From Cyanodermella asteris (Eukaryota > Ascomycota > Lecanoromycetes > Ostropales > Stictidaceae), in contig UYJD01000014.1 in the NCBI GenBank assembly GCA_900618795.1, positions 1-64,000 on the forward strand: a stretch of DNA of 64,000 nucleotides, in the 5' to 3' direction. The translations under genes were made by a program, and so were the position numbers. This document shows, piece by piece, positions 1 to 10,900 of this stretch. Below the pieces are notes generated by a model. It saw nothing but the letters and a program-made list of their open reading frames with translations. It ran no database searches and had not been told where the DNA came from. Every line of letters starts with the position of its first letter. The stretch's first letter is position 1.

Positions 1-1078
1 CCTTTACGGTATCTCTCGCGAGCTCAGCGGCCCTGGATCCAGTAGGGAGGTGTTGAGATGTCTCCGCAACGGTTTAAGTAATCTCGCGAGGCGTTGGCGA
101 CTGTCACGTGAGCTCGCGACGCTTGCACTGGAGGGAGCAATCGTTGGAAGCATTGCGCATGTGCTCATCTACCTAGTCCAAACAGCAAGCTACCATGTGC
201 GAATGTGAATCAAGAGAAAGGTAGATCATAGCACAACTACTTCCATAGGCAAGTATTCTTTTGTCCATGCCCGAGGATCTTGACGTCTGTGTCCAAAGTC
301 AAGTATCAATATATTTTTCCGCAATGGGGAATGAGATGATGTGGACGATTTTCAATGATGTATCGACTCGACTCGCCACGCTTCTGATTTCTTCCCGACG
401 TTCCCATGGCCCCTCTAGCTGCCCCTTCGATGGCGACTACGATACGTGAACGGTGACAATATTCATGGGTACCCGCAGAGGGCTCAGGTACGTCCGGCGA
501 ACACGAAGAAAGTTACCGTCTTCTCCCGGACTCGATTTCAGCGCCTCATCGCTACCGAACACCCAAGATTCTCGCACGACTTACTCGAGACCTGCATTCA
601 GGAGTGAATCTTATCGTCATCATGATAATCTGACAGATTCTCTGCTACGTCTGTCGCGGAAAGAAGCCCGCCCCGTGCGCCTGCAACATCGATTCTGCAC
701 CTGACATACCTTTGGTAGGCCAGTTGGTAGGCTTTCTGGCATGTGCGGGAAGAGAGGGGGGGAGGTTCTGGGAGCAGCGATCAGCATTGCTTGTGATGCG
801 AACTGACGAAGTTTGAGAGGAAGGGGCTTGGTCTTGACGGATCGCAATCGTCTGTCATGGCCTGGGGTTCATGTTACTGGAATTGTTCGAAGAGGTAAAA
901 ACGAGAGATATGAGTAAAAACCAATGGTTAAATTCAATTTGATTCGAGGTGACCAATATTCTGTCTGGGTATCAGATCGTGAAAGCAGAATATCAGTGTA
1001 AACTACAAGCGGGTTGTTCCGTAATCGTTACCTGCAGGTCAAACCCCCAAAAACGCCTTCGGTTATATCAAAACATGA
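1..1078. other. Left-edge region without a recognisable gene
   Basis: Only short overlapping open frames are present, none with protein-like composition or a convincing start context. The right part (about 850-1078) is expected to hold the 3' end of the minus-strand gene that follows. TCTCGCGAG-like words recur in the first 120 bases. Nothing else is recognised. Confidence 0.6.
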
Positions 1079-3418
1079 TCACTTGCCGCAATTCTTCGAT
1101 CTGGAAGAACAGTGCTTGTACCCGGCCTTCTCTCCAAAGCCCTTGCTCGGGCCGCCAGTGAATTTCCACCACAACTTCAACAGATTCTTCTGCTCTTCCC
1201 TGTAATGCGTTCGGCGATATTCTCGCACGCTTGTGGCTAGTCGTTGAACATGGCCGCCGATTCCTTTCAGCATGACTTCTCTGCCCTCTCGCCTCCAACC
1301 TCTGATTCGTTGACGTTCATCATGTAGTGCGACCACGCTGTCCTTAACCGTCTGGCCCACAGATTTGCCAAGCTTTTTCAGCTCTGCAACCATCAGTCGA
1401 ACATCCTCCGCAAGCCGGTCCCTGGGTTCGTATTCGGTTTCGTGCTTTTGTTCTGGCTCTGCCGGCTTGTCGTCCTCGGGCTTCTGGTGAGTCGACTTCA
1501 GGAAATTTGCTTGCCAGTATGGAAGCTTCCAGTACGCGGCGGTTCCGAAATTGACTGGGATGACGTCCGAGTACTTTCCAGTAACTCTTATGCTCAGGGT
1601 GATTGTGCCGTATGCCTGTTCCCAAGGGACTGTGATGACGAATCCCTCTGTCTTTGAAAGCTGTTTAGCCTCGTGCTCGATCTTTTCGCCGTCCCTGAAG
1701 GTTGCAAACACGAGACCAGTCTCATACGAGCTTCGTCTGTTCAAAAACCATAGCGGTGCCTTGACTAGGATCATGTTGTCACCCAATGGCTCTGCCTCGA
1801 ATGAACGTTTAGTATTTGGAACATCGCTTTTGACGATCTCGCTGACCGCTCGCTGGGTGGAGGTGATGCTGGTTGTTATCACGGAAACGCTTGTCGGGGT
1901 GATGGCGGGAGCAGTCACACCCGCGTCTTGCACAGTGCGCCCTGCAAAGCTGGGAAACACTACCATGAGAGCACCCTGAAGCCAGAATGCCACAAATAGC
2001 AAGACGACAGTCATCAAGAAGCTCTTGGACAGGCGAGCGAATACCGACTCTGACTTGCTGTTAGTAGACTTGTCGAAGGAGCGAAACATGCCCGACCAAG
2101 ATGAATGGCTCTCTGGGCGAGTTGGAGACCCCGCCAGCATTGATGCCAGACATCGGCTCAGCTGAAGTGAGTTCAAAGACAGAAATGTGTCAATATCGAC
2201 GGGAAGACGTTTGAGCACGGCCGACTCAGACAAAGATGTGCCGGGAATATGAACCACGAAATGAGGGGAGCGGGTGTCGATTGTCAGCGGTCGGGACGGT
2301 GCCTCCCATGTACGGTTCGATGTGATAAGGATGGTTGGGATGGCATGTCTTGTCAGGAACTGACGTGCCCTCAGACGCAATGACTTTGACTGCTCTTCGT
2401 CGCTTGGAACCAGAATGACGGCAACATCGGGCAGCCAATCTGGTCTATCAACTTTATACAGCTTCGATTCGTGATCGTATGAGGAGTTGAAGGTGGTGCC
2501 ACTGTCCGTGACAACTTCCAGAGTCTCGCAATTATCGCGAAAGTGAGTGGCACCGATACAGGTTTCAATCTCCATGTTGGCACCCATGTCTGGAATTAGC
2601 TCAACTTGGGGAGACTCCTTGCTGAGCGAAACGGGGAGAATATTCCGCCGACGACGTCGAGGGATGCTGTCACCTTGACCGGCTATCAAAGCAGATCCAA
2701 TCTTTGCCTCGATCTCATCTTGTGAATCCGGAGATCCAACATAGAAAAGTTTCAAGGGGCGATCGAGGACGAGAGGGGCGGCTGCGAGCTTCATTTTCAG
2801 GCTGCCCGCAACGTTCTCCAAATCGGACCAGGCTGAGCCTTCAACATAGCTGCGAGCTGTTCTCCCTCCAATAGCAGCCAGAGACGCAACAACGTCCTGC
2901 TCTTGTCCAGCAGCCGTGAGCTCCAGCTTCTCCGCGAATGCAACCTGCGAATCCTCTTGAAGAAGACTGATGTCCATGGGTACCTGCACTACTGGTGTTT
3001 GCACGTCTTGCTCCTCCTCCTCCTCTTCTACATTATCTGCATTGCTGGAGCGAACTGGTTCGGGAGGGGTCAGCAGGCCGACGGACTGCTGGATATCGTC
3101 GACGACTGGAGTTGGAACTCTCGAGATGGCCTCTTCGATGTAGTCGCTCTCCTTGTCGAGACCATATCGATCAACAGCCTCCCAGCCTTCGGCGCCGATG
3201 GAGCTGACACTTTCAGTCAGAGAGCTGTCGTCCGGGATGGACGACATAGTTCTTGCGGAAGGCGAGGTTTCTCTGTGCAGCTGGCGCGAGCTGGACAGAA
3301 GATGACCGATGTTGTCGTAGGGAAGGAGGGGCAACTCAAGATTGGAGTTGCTGTCGTCAAGATTGATGAGAGGAAGCTGACGAAGTGGGGGCTGAGAGTC
3401 GGGTTGCTGCATGGTCAT
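1079..3418 (-). CDS. Hypothetical single-TM fungal protein, 779 aa
   Basis: One uninterrupted frame of 779 aa starting MTMQQPDSQ. The first half is acidic and Ser/Thr-rich and looks disordered, with a glutamate run around residue 135. A folded-looking middle part (about 330-440) contains DVAVILVPSDEE and a following alternating hydrophobic pattern resembling a Rossmann-like or receiver-like core, but I cannot place it in a family. A single strong hydrophobic segment (about 462-483, FLMTVVLLFVAFWLQG) is followed by a lumenal or cytosolic domain and a Lys/Arg-rich C-terminal tail of about 120 residues. There is no signal peptide, so a type II or tail-proximal membrane anchor is plausible. It is divergent with the BTB gene, 1.6 kb away. 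Function is unknown; existence as a gene is well supported by length. Confidence 0.8.
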   Translation of the reverse strand: MTMQQPDSQPPLRQLPLINLDDSNSNLELPLLPYDNIGHLLSSSRQLHRETSPSARTMSSIPDDSSLTESVSSIGAEGWEAVDRYGLDKESDYIEEAISRVPTPVVDDIQQSVGLLTPPEPVRSSNADNVEEEEEEQDVQTPVVQVPMDISLLQEDSQVAFAEKLELTAAGQEQDVVASLAAIGGRTARSYVEGSAWSDLENVAGSLKMKLAAAPLVLDRPLKLFYVGSPDSQDEIEAKIGSALIAGQGDSIPRRRRRNILPVSLSKESPQVELIPDMGANMEIETCIGATHFRDNCETLEVVTDSGTTFNSSYDHESKLYKVDRPDWLPDVAVILVPSDEEQSKSLRLRARQFLTRHAIPTILITSNRTWEAPSRPLTIDTRSPHFVVHIPGTSLSESAVLKRLPVDIDTFLSLNSLQLSRCLASMLAGSPTRPESHSSWSGMFRSFDKSTNSKSESVFARLSKSFLMTVVLLFVAFWLQGALMVVFPSFAGRTVQDAGVTAPAITPTSVSVITTSITSTQRAVSEIVKSDVPNTKRSFEAEPLGDNMILVKAPLWFLNRRSSYETGLVFATFRDGEKIEHEAKQLSKTEGFVITVPWEQAYGTITLSIRVTGKYSDVIPVNFGTAAYWKLPYWQANFLKSTHQKPEDDKPAEPEQKHETEYEPRDRLAEDVRLMVAELKKLGKSVGQTVKDSVVALHDERQRIRGWRREGREVMLKGIGGHVQRLATSVREYRRTHYREEQKNLLKLWWKFTGGPSKGFGEKAGYKHCSSRSKNCGK

Positions 3419-4997
3419 GGCCTGTCAGCCCGACTATTGTACCGTGTACACCTTGATCATGGGCAGAAGGGAAATCGAACAGGTTTGTGAGACAGAGATC
3501 AAGGTAGAGGAAGTGATGAGAGAAGACGATCACGAGAAGACTGTACCTGTGGCAGATTACGACAGAAAGCGAGCGGGTTGATGATTCAGGCAGCACCGGG
3601 CCAGGCGGAGACGGACGAGTGAGCCTGCGGCGGATGTTTGAGCTTGACGCACCAGTCACGGACGCACGGGCTGCGGGCAAACTATAGCTGCCAAATCCAG
3701 CGAGTCCAGGACATGCGGACTGCTTGAAGCGAGGTGTGAATGGAGGCGTGCTGTGAGATGGTTCTGTAGTGGGTGAATGACCGTCTGCATTTGTCGATGA
3801 TGGGCGGGCGGCGTGAACGTGACGACGACCTGAGCGAGCTTAGGAAGGCGCGACCCGCCTTCTAGGAATGAACCCCGCCGCGGCCAGGGAACGCAAGGAA
3901 GGCGCGTCCAGCGTCCCATGACCGGTTTGAACGAATTGAGTTAGTAAGTACTTTTGCACGTACTATCACTGACGCTCGTACTTGACCAGCAAGTACTCAG
4001 ATGCTTACTTGCAAGTCTGGTGGGGGTGAAGTGCGTGAAATATTAGCCGCTTCCTGCTCAAGCTCGCTCCTCAGTGTCATCACAGATACGTACTAGTACC
4101 ATAAACATGTACAGTATATCCTGGCGAGTATCTTAGCCTCGTCGTCGCCGATTACGAGCCGGCCCCGCCCTGCAGCCCAAGCTCGGCGTGGTTCGACGGA
4201 GAGCGCATCCACCCACTTCTCCCCCTTCAAGCAGGGCGTCGCCGGACAAGTTCCGTCTTCTTTCGCCCTCGCCCCCATTCGCTGGCCGCCCATGTGGCTC
4301 CAGCCGATGTGACTTGTCGTACCTGCTACCGTCCGCCGGCCAAGCTGACAAGAGACATATCACAGACACGTCGACCTGCTGCGAGGCCCAAAGCCCGAAC
4401 GACGCCTTTCCTGCCGCCCAGCCAGGCGAGCTTCTCGATGCTGCGACCTTCTGCAGCATGCATGCACCCTACCTCTCAGCGCCTGGTTTCCACCTCTTGA
4501 TCCTCCAACTCGTCACCTCGACCTGTCGTCGGCATTGATATCTGCAGCCTGTGAGCATGCGAGCTGTGGACAATGGTGCCACGCTGCCGTCGCTGATTTC
4601 CCGAGTCACTGCGCTGAGCAGCCCGCCTGACCTTCACATCCTCGACCAATTTTTGCCCAATGCACAAATCTCTTTTGACTGACACGCTTCATCGCTGGCA
4701 CTTCGCAGCTTGAATAGGCCTGCCGCGATCCTTGCTGGTTTTTATTCCATTCACGTCTTGGCTTTGGTGCTCCCACGTGCCCTTTGCGCGAGCTTTCACC
4801 TCAGATTAGGCTTCCTTACTTCTGCCGCCTTTTCCCGAACAGCCGCACACGTCCAGTGGATACTCGATTTCAATAATTCTAATAAACTTGCGATTGATGA
4901 ACGGCCACACAGCTTTGAGGCTGATCATTCGAAGCGAACACCGGTCTGAAAATCGATTCGAGATTATGCAGACAGCCGCGCCAGCTTTGCCTTCAGC
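3419..4997. other. Shared upstream region between divergent genes
   Basis: This holds the promoters of the minus-strand TM protein and the plus-strand BTB gene. Around 3945-4020 there is a cluster of GTACTT/AAGTAC words, including short inverted pairs. From about 4180 to 4980 the plus strand is pyrimidine-rich with many short upstream open frames, consistent with a long 5' leader for the BTB gene. No independent gene is recognised. Confidence 0.5.
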
Positions 4998-7022
4998 ATG
5001 ACTAACCTGGGAAGTCCGCTCCGGGGTGCTTCGATCGACTCAGCATGCCGTCGTGCTCCGCCTCTCGAACATGTCTTCGATATAGCTGGCGATGTTACCA
5101 TCATCTTAACAAGTGACTACGTCCTTCAAGCAAGAGCAAAACTTGCCCAGGAGCGCGAAAATCGACTCGCCGATCCTTGGGATATCGATCAGATTCCTAT
5201 CGAGGAACTTGTGCCTGATGGCGATGTCAGAATCATTGCTTCTTCGGCCATTCTTCAGCACAACTCGCCCGTCTTCAAGCTATTCTTCCGACCTAACAGT
5301 GTGCATTCAAGACTCCTGAAAGAAAACGGCCATGTTGAATTCGTCGACGAAGATGTCAACCCAGAAGCCTTTTCCTACTTCATGCACATTTTCTACAACA
5401 ACCACGACGAGGTTCCAGGCTACGGTACCGGCGTGAGGCTTGAGTTTGACACTTGGCTGGAAGCTATGGTCATCATGGACAAGTACAATTTCCATCAATC
5501 TGCAACGCTGTACACGCGCATGTGGTGGTCGTTCTTCCAAACCCTGCTGCCCCGAAACTACGCTTTATGCCCGCATAGGCGCGAAAGCGATGCCGAACAA
5601 GACCTCCGCGCCTGGATCTCGATCGCTTTCGTCATGGGAAAGAAGCAGGACATGGAATGGCTTCTCACACTCTACAGATATTCCTACACCGGCTTCGAGG
5701 ACCAAAGTTTCGATTTGCCCCTGCCAGAGAAGCTTCAAGTGGCTGAGAAACAGCGATTGGCAGCCATAGCAGCTGTGAACGACTTACTACTTGAATATTA
5801 CCAATCTGCCACTCAGTGGTCACCAGATCCTGTCTGCAGATGCAACATAAAGCAGCACGCCAGACAGTGCGACCAGGAGGTCTACGACGTATTGGTCTGT
5901 CGCTACAAGCACAAGGGCTGGCTTGCATCGCCGAGGAAGAGGAAGAATGGGTTCACCTCACCGGTAGCACAAATCGATTCGAGCAAGGTCTCTTTTGAGG
6001 CGCTGATCCGTACCACTGAGAAAATGGACCGATTTCCACATCATTGTAGGGCCTTCAGTGAACGTGAGGAGAGGAAGAAAATGGACTTTCTTGTGGCGTC
6101 AGACCAGGGCCTCTTTGGTCGGAAGGACCCAGACCTGGATCGTCAAGACCAAAGTCTGCCTAACTCTTCCACACATTCCGCTTTCCATCAGACGCTACAA
6201 TGGGACTACGGACTTGGCACTGGCATGTCTGTACCGGTATTTACGCAACCGACGGCGCCGCGGGACCAACCTAACCATCGCCTGACATCTCAGGCTGGGC
6301 ACTGGCACAGACGTGCTCATCAGAATAAAACACAATTGTCAAGGAGCCGCACTCTGGCTCAACCCAGAACCGGCTGCAGAGTATATGACCCAAGCCTACA
6401 TAGTTCATCCCAACAAAGAACCAATACCTTCCTGCCGACCAACTCTTGGGGGCAATTTACTCCTCCGAACCAAATGTCAACCCTGAATTCAGCATCTCCA
6501 CAGGTTCGAGGTCTGGTGAGCTCGATGAATAGCAACGCGCCGTCATCTCACGGACGCCAGCAGATACAAGCGGCCCGACAAGCACGATCGCAGGCACAAA
6601 GGAATATCCGACAGCTGGCCACTCGGCGCAACACTGTGAACAGCTCAAACACAGTTCAGACTCCAGTGTTGCATCGCAATCCATACATAGCGGTGCATAC
6701 AGACCCGAACCCGTTTTGGGGCGATGCGCAAGATGTGTCCGACGAAGCCTTCCACGACAGCGCCATAAATGTTAGTTCGGATTTTGGAGTCTTCGGAGAT
6801 GCGACTCTTTCGTCAGGCGGGAGCGGCAAAACCCCGAAGTCGCCCATCAACGTTGAGGCATACCAAAGGAGAGCATGGACAGACAATAACGCACCAACGG
6901 ATATCAGTCCATGCAGCCCATCGCCGTTTCAAGTGGTCATCTCGAAGTTGGGATTGATTGAGCAAGAGCTGCTACGTCCAACGCCAGATTTCAAGATGCC
7001 AGAGGTGCTGGAAATTGATTGA
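4998..7022 (+). CDS. BTB/POZ-domain protein, 674 aa
   Basis: The frame opens MTNLGSPLRGAS. Residues about 28-150 form a BTB/POZ fold: a first strand GDVTIIL, then DVRIIASSAILQHNSPVFKL, the typical buried helix after which the chain folds, and EAFSYFMHIFYNN as the later BTB helix. A charged insertion of about 30 residues separates the first two strands; the canonical domain lacks it. The remaining 500 residues are Ser/Gln/Pro-rich and probably disordered. Fungal BTB proteins often act as homodimers or Cullin-3 adaptors, but no Kelch, BACK or MATH partner domain is visible, so the role is open. The start is the first ATG of the long frame; an upstream leader of about 800 bases carries many short frames that could dampen translation. 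Confidence 0.8.
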   Translation: MTNLGSPLRGASIDSACRRAPPLEHVFDIAGDVTIILTSDYVLQARAKLAQERENRLADPWDIDQIPIEELVPDGDVRIIASSAILQHNSPVFKLFFRPNSVHSRLLKENGHVEFVDEDVNPEAFSYFMHIFYNNHDEVPGYGTGVRLEFDTWLEAMVIMDKYNFHQSATLYTRMWWSFFQTLLPRNYALCPHRRESDAEQDLRAWISIAFVMGKKQDMEWLLTLYRYSYTGFEDQSFDLPLPEKLQVAEKQRLAAIAAVNDLLLEYYQSATQWSPDPVCRCNIKQHARQCDQEVYDVLVCRYKHKGWLASPRKRKNGFTSPVAQIDSSKVSFEALIRTTEKMDRFPHHCRAFSEREERKKMDFLVASDQGLFGRKDPDLDRQDQSLPNSSTHSAFHQTLQWDYGLGTGMSVPVFTQPTAPRDQPNHRLTSQAGHWHRRAHQNKTQLSRSRTLAQPRTGCRVYDPSLHSSSQQRTNTFLPTNSWGQFTPPNQMSTLNSASPQVRGLVSSMNSNAPSSHGRQQIQAARQARSQAQRNIRQLATRRNTVNSSNTVQTPVLHRNPYIAVHTDPNPFWGDAQDVSDEAFHDSAINVSSDFGVFGDATLSSGGSGKTPKSPINVEAYQRRAWTDNNAPTDISPCSPSPFQVVISKLGLIEQELLRPTPDFKMPEVLEID

Positions 7023-7650
7023 ATCATCTGGCCAGATAATTCAATGCGTGAGCTTTGTCTCCCTGGCACAGGACTCGGTTGGTCGGACAGCTGCGCCAGG
7101 ATCACCATTTTTTCAACCGATTGTGAGGAGTACCAGACTGCATTCGACCAGCGGAAGACGAGGCCCGGGCACACTTTCTCTTGCCTGGCCCAGGCACAGC
7201 AATGGCGTCTAATTGATGATCAACATAGGATGGCCTAGTGTATAATACCGTGATGCCCCAAGAGAATAGCTGGAAATAATGGGGTCTGCTACGATGATAG
7301 ACCACAAGGTCAAAATTGGAGGTATGCTGAGAACTGACGAGTGTGAAGGAAAACCGATGCGAAAACAGAAATGCCGAGACGACTTCACGCAAATAAAGTT
7401 ATCTGAATTCTATACACGGACGCAGGCTTATCGGATACCCCGGAAGCATCATTTGCACTTGCCATGGTCGCTTAATGAATTCTGTACGAGTGCACTGCTC
7501 TGAGCAAAAATCAGAGTCTTTGCATGGGCTGAAGCCAGCTTTTAACGGTGCGCCATTCGTCTTCTTTCATTGATCATGCCATAATACATCCCTATCTTTC
7601 AATCTCAGGGCACCATTTTAGACGCTTATCCATTCGTTATCCACTGATGA

Positions 7651-7953
7651 TTATTCCATCGAGGCACACGAAAAGCGCTCCCTGACGCGCCCACCTTCGC
7701 CCTCCGTAGAGGCCCAGCGAGTCGCGTCAGATTCCAGGCCCGAACGTCGGCCTGGATCGGAGGTAAGGCTTGCTTCCACATGTCGGTCCCTATGCGTCTT
7801 TGATCTGGTAGTCTGACTGAAGGCAGTGGAAACCCGATTGAGCAGCCATTCGCGTTCCTGGCGTGGCCAGATCATCCGACTGAGCAGCATGTGTGCTACC
7901 TGGATTTTATCATGCTCATCGGCGAGGAATGGCGACGTGTCAATGGTGACCAT
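7651..7953 (-). CDS. Possible small hypothetical protein, 100 aa
   Basis: The frame MVTIDTSPFLADEHDK begins in a good context (CAACATGG) and runs 100 codons with a helical, moderately charged first half and an Arg/Glu/Gly-rich second half. There are no motifs I recognise and no paralog in the window. It is isolated, 600 bases beyond the end of the BTB gene. It may be a chance frame. Confidence 0.3.
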   Translation of the reverse strand: MVTIDTSPFLADEHDKIQVAHMLLSRMIWPRQEREWLLNRVSTAFSQTTRSKTHRDRHVEASLTSDPGRRSGLESDATRWASTEGEGGRVRERFSCASME

Positions 7954-10900
7954 GTTGCGTAGTCGCTAACTTTAATGATGTACCGATCGAGGATGCGCAT
8001 CGCGGCTCCGATGCACGCCAGCCAGCCGTGACTCGGGGCGACCCTGCACGATTTTGCCACGCTTACAGCACACCACCGAGTCAAAATCAGAGCAACAACA
8101 GGCAATGAGCAGTCAGAGCATTTTCGGACCTACAGGCCTAATCGTGTTTCGCAATGGACTTTGCGCTCCGATCCCGACTCCGGTGCGTTGCCATCCCACG
8201 TCGACTCACGAAACCCTCCAATCTCGACCTCGCCGGTAAACCCTACTCTCCCGATCCGCCATCGCAACCTTTCTCGCAGTCCGCACCGTAGTTCGCAGTC
8301 CTGAACCGCGAGCGGCAGTAAAGAAGCTCTGCGGTCTCGCAGGTCGGAAAGTGCTTAAATATCTCGTCCTCTTCCCCCTTCTCCTTCACTTCTTTCCTTC
8401 TTCATAGTGCAGAGAGAACTGGCTGTGTGGTCTTTAAGTTGAACAAGACACTCATCACGGTGCTTCTCTCTGCACGACCAACAGTTATATATGAGATTCA
8501 TTCTGACAAAAGCAGCTCACGGTGCTTGGCTTTTAAGCTTGCACCAGATCTTATGTACTGTGCTGTGGGAACACTTCCCTGTTTGTGGCCTTGGTTGAGC
8601 TCGCAGGATGTCCATAAAGGACTCGCGGCGCATCTTGTCACCTTCTACACAAAGCGAATCAAGAGCTGGCCTGCGGATACTGTATACGGCTCAACGTTGT
8701 TGTTCGTGGCCGAGTTGCTCCAGTGTCTCAACAGACATGATCTTTCAGTTACCAAAAGAATGCTGTTGCCGGGGAGGTGAATACCCAAGCTATGGTCCTG
8801 TTCGCGGTTGATCGATCGCCGACACAACGAGGACGGCTTCGTGTCGAGGAGCCACGAACAGCTGGTCACGGCGTCGTGCGAATATGCCATACGGCTCACA
8901 ATGCGCCTTCACTTACCTGACATTCCGGGCCCAGGGTCTATTCGCCATCTGAGCGTGTCAACCGCATTCAAGCCAGCACGCGGAGCTGCGTTGCCAAACT
9001 CTACGACGGTGGACGCTTGGAGACCGCGTAAATGGCAAGCTCTACTCACCCACGGCGGCGAAGGTTGAACTCGTTTCGAGCGAACGCTCTGCTTCGCTGC
9101 GCTTCGTCAAGTTCGGTTCGGTGGGAAAATTGGTTTGACATACTTGCTTTCCAACCTGTGGACACAGTAACCGCGAAGGATACTGAATACGGAGCTTTTG
9201 GTGTCGATCGTGGTTGCTTCAGACATATGGGAGTTCACGGGGCACAAGGCCACCTGTCGCTTCCATGCCTTTGGGCTTTTCGTCAATTCTAGGGAGCATT
9301 CGCTCAAATTCCCGGTCAGCGGTGGCGCCCATTTGCACCCTCCATGCTTCATACGCAACGAACAATCAAAACTAGAGGACTATACATGCAATGTTCTTTG
9401 CCGAAGTCACGGAACGAGAATGTTTAGCTCCGAGCCAGTCAAAAGACCGTGCGTGAAGAATGATCGATGAACGCAAGGAACATCCGATCGGTGAAACACG
9501 AATTGCGACATTGATACACTGTACAGCATTCGAAACGTCGTCCTCACGTTGCACGAAAATGTTGCGACGGCCCCGTTCGCCCCCGCCAAAGCAAGAAGCA
9601 ATTGAAGAGTGCGCACGACGATGCAACGCCGTTATCGAAGTCAAAAGTTCTGATTACGGGCTTCGGTGGTCTTTGTCGCGACTGCAAGCATGCCTCGGGA
9701 GATACACGGAGAAGATGGACACGAGGTCGGCCGCTGCTTGATATCTACAAGTCCCAGCACCGACGCGGCGTCCCTTGGCTCCTTTCCCCACAAGGATCAG
9801 AAAAATGTTGGCGGGTAATGGAAAATGCGATCAGATCACACGGCGGTACCTGAGTCTCCGTCTGGTCCTCCCGTTGCATTTATCACGAGCATTTCCACGG
9901 ACGATTCTTTTCTGGCTGGTCTCGTCTCTGCACGTGTTCTGAGGCACTGCTGTTTGGATGCGGCTGCTCGATCTGTCTCTCGCCATGATTAGTCGAAAAG
10001 AGGGAGGAAACGTCTACGAGTGGTCTTTGTGCGCCTCAAGTCGTTTCGGGTGTTGTCGCTGTGATGTTCAGCCTCGTTGCGAGAGGCATATACAGGAACA
10101 CGAGACGTTTGTTTGGGTGGACCAGTTCGTTATAGCTCACAAACCCCTCCCAAGAGACACGCCTTTCTCGTTATCTTTGGTCTCAGCCTGGCAGTCAAGA
10201 GCATTTCTATAGCAAACGGTCGTGACGGTGCGGCTCGGCGCTGGGCTTTGGTCTACCTGCGGGAACGTCGAGGAACAGGCCAGCGATTCCCTACGGCGTC
10301 GCTCACAGAATGGACGTAGGAGTGCAGGCTTTCTGAATTATGACGGCAACGATTCCACGTCCTGGAGAGCTCGGCATGCTTTCTCCACGGCCCCATCCAT
10401 ATATATGCTTATATATGAGATATACCTCAATACAAGGCACACGCCGCTCCATGGTGTGGCTGCGAGCCAGTTTCTACATCCGAGGGTACACTCTCGCCCA
10501 GCGATCTCGTACCAACCGTCCCACGCTTTTTGCGGTCTTCTCGATCCCTCTTCAGGTTCCTCGAGCCTCCTGTACAGGGGCTAATCGTTCCTTGGCCACG
10601 GCTCGTCCGTCTGCCGTTGAGGATGCGCATGGCGGGCACTTTCGGCGAAGTGATCTTTTCAAAACAAATCGCCTGGTCTGGTAACTTTCATAACGGTGGT
10701 CCACCATTCTCGCCAACAACAAATATGGCTTTCTCGGCGTCGAAGCTTCTGAGGATTCATCAACCACGTGCCGGCTCAATACCACCGCAGACTACACGAA
10801 TGAATGGTGCTCTTGTGTGCCTGGTTCATGGGAACGTCGATTGAGATCGATCACATGCGGGGTGGTTGCAAGTGGTCGACTGCATCGCGTTGTCCGAGAC

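Noticed and set aside
2903-3490. 195-codon plus-strand frame
   Set aside because: Antisense to the Ser/Glu-rich start of the 779-aa protein.
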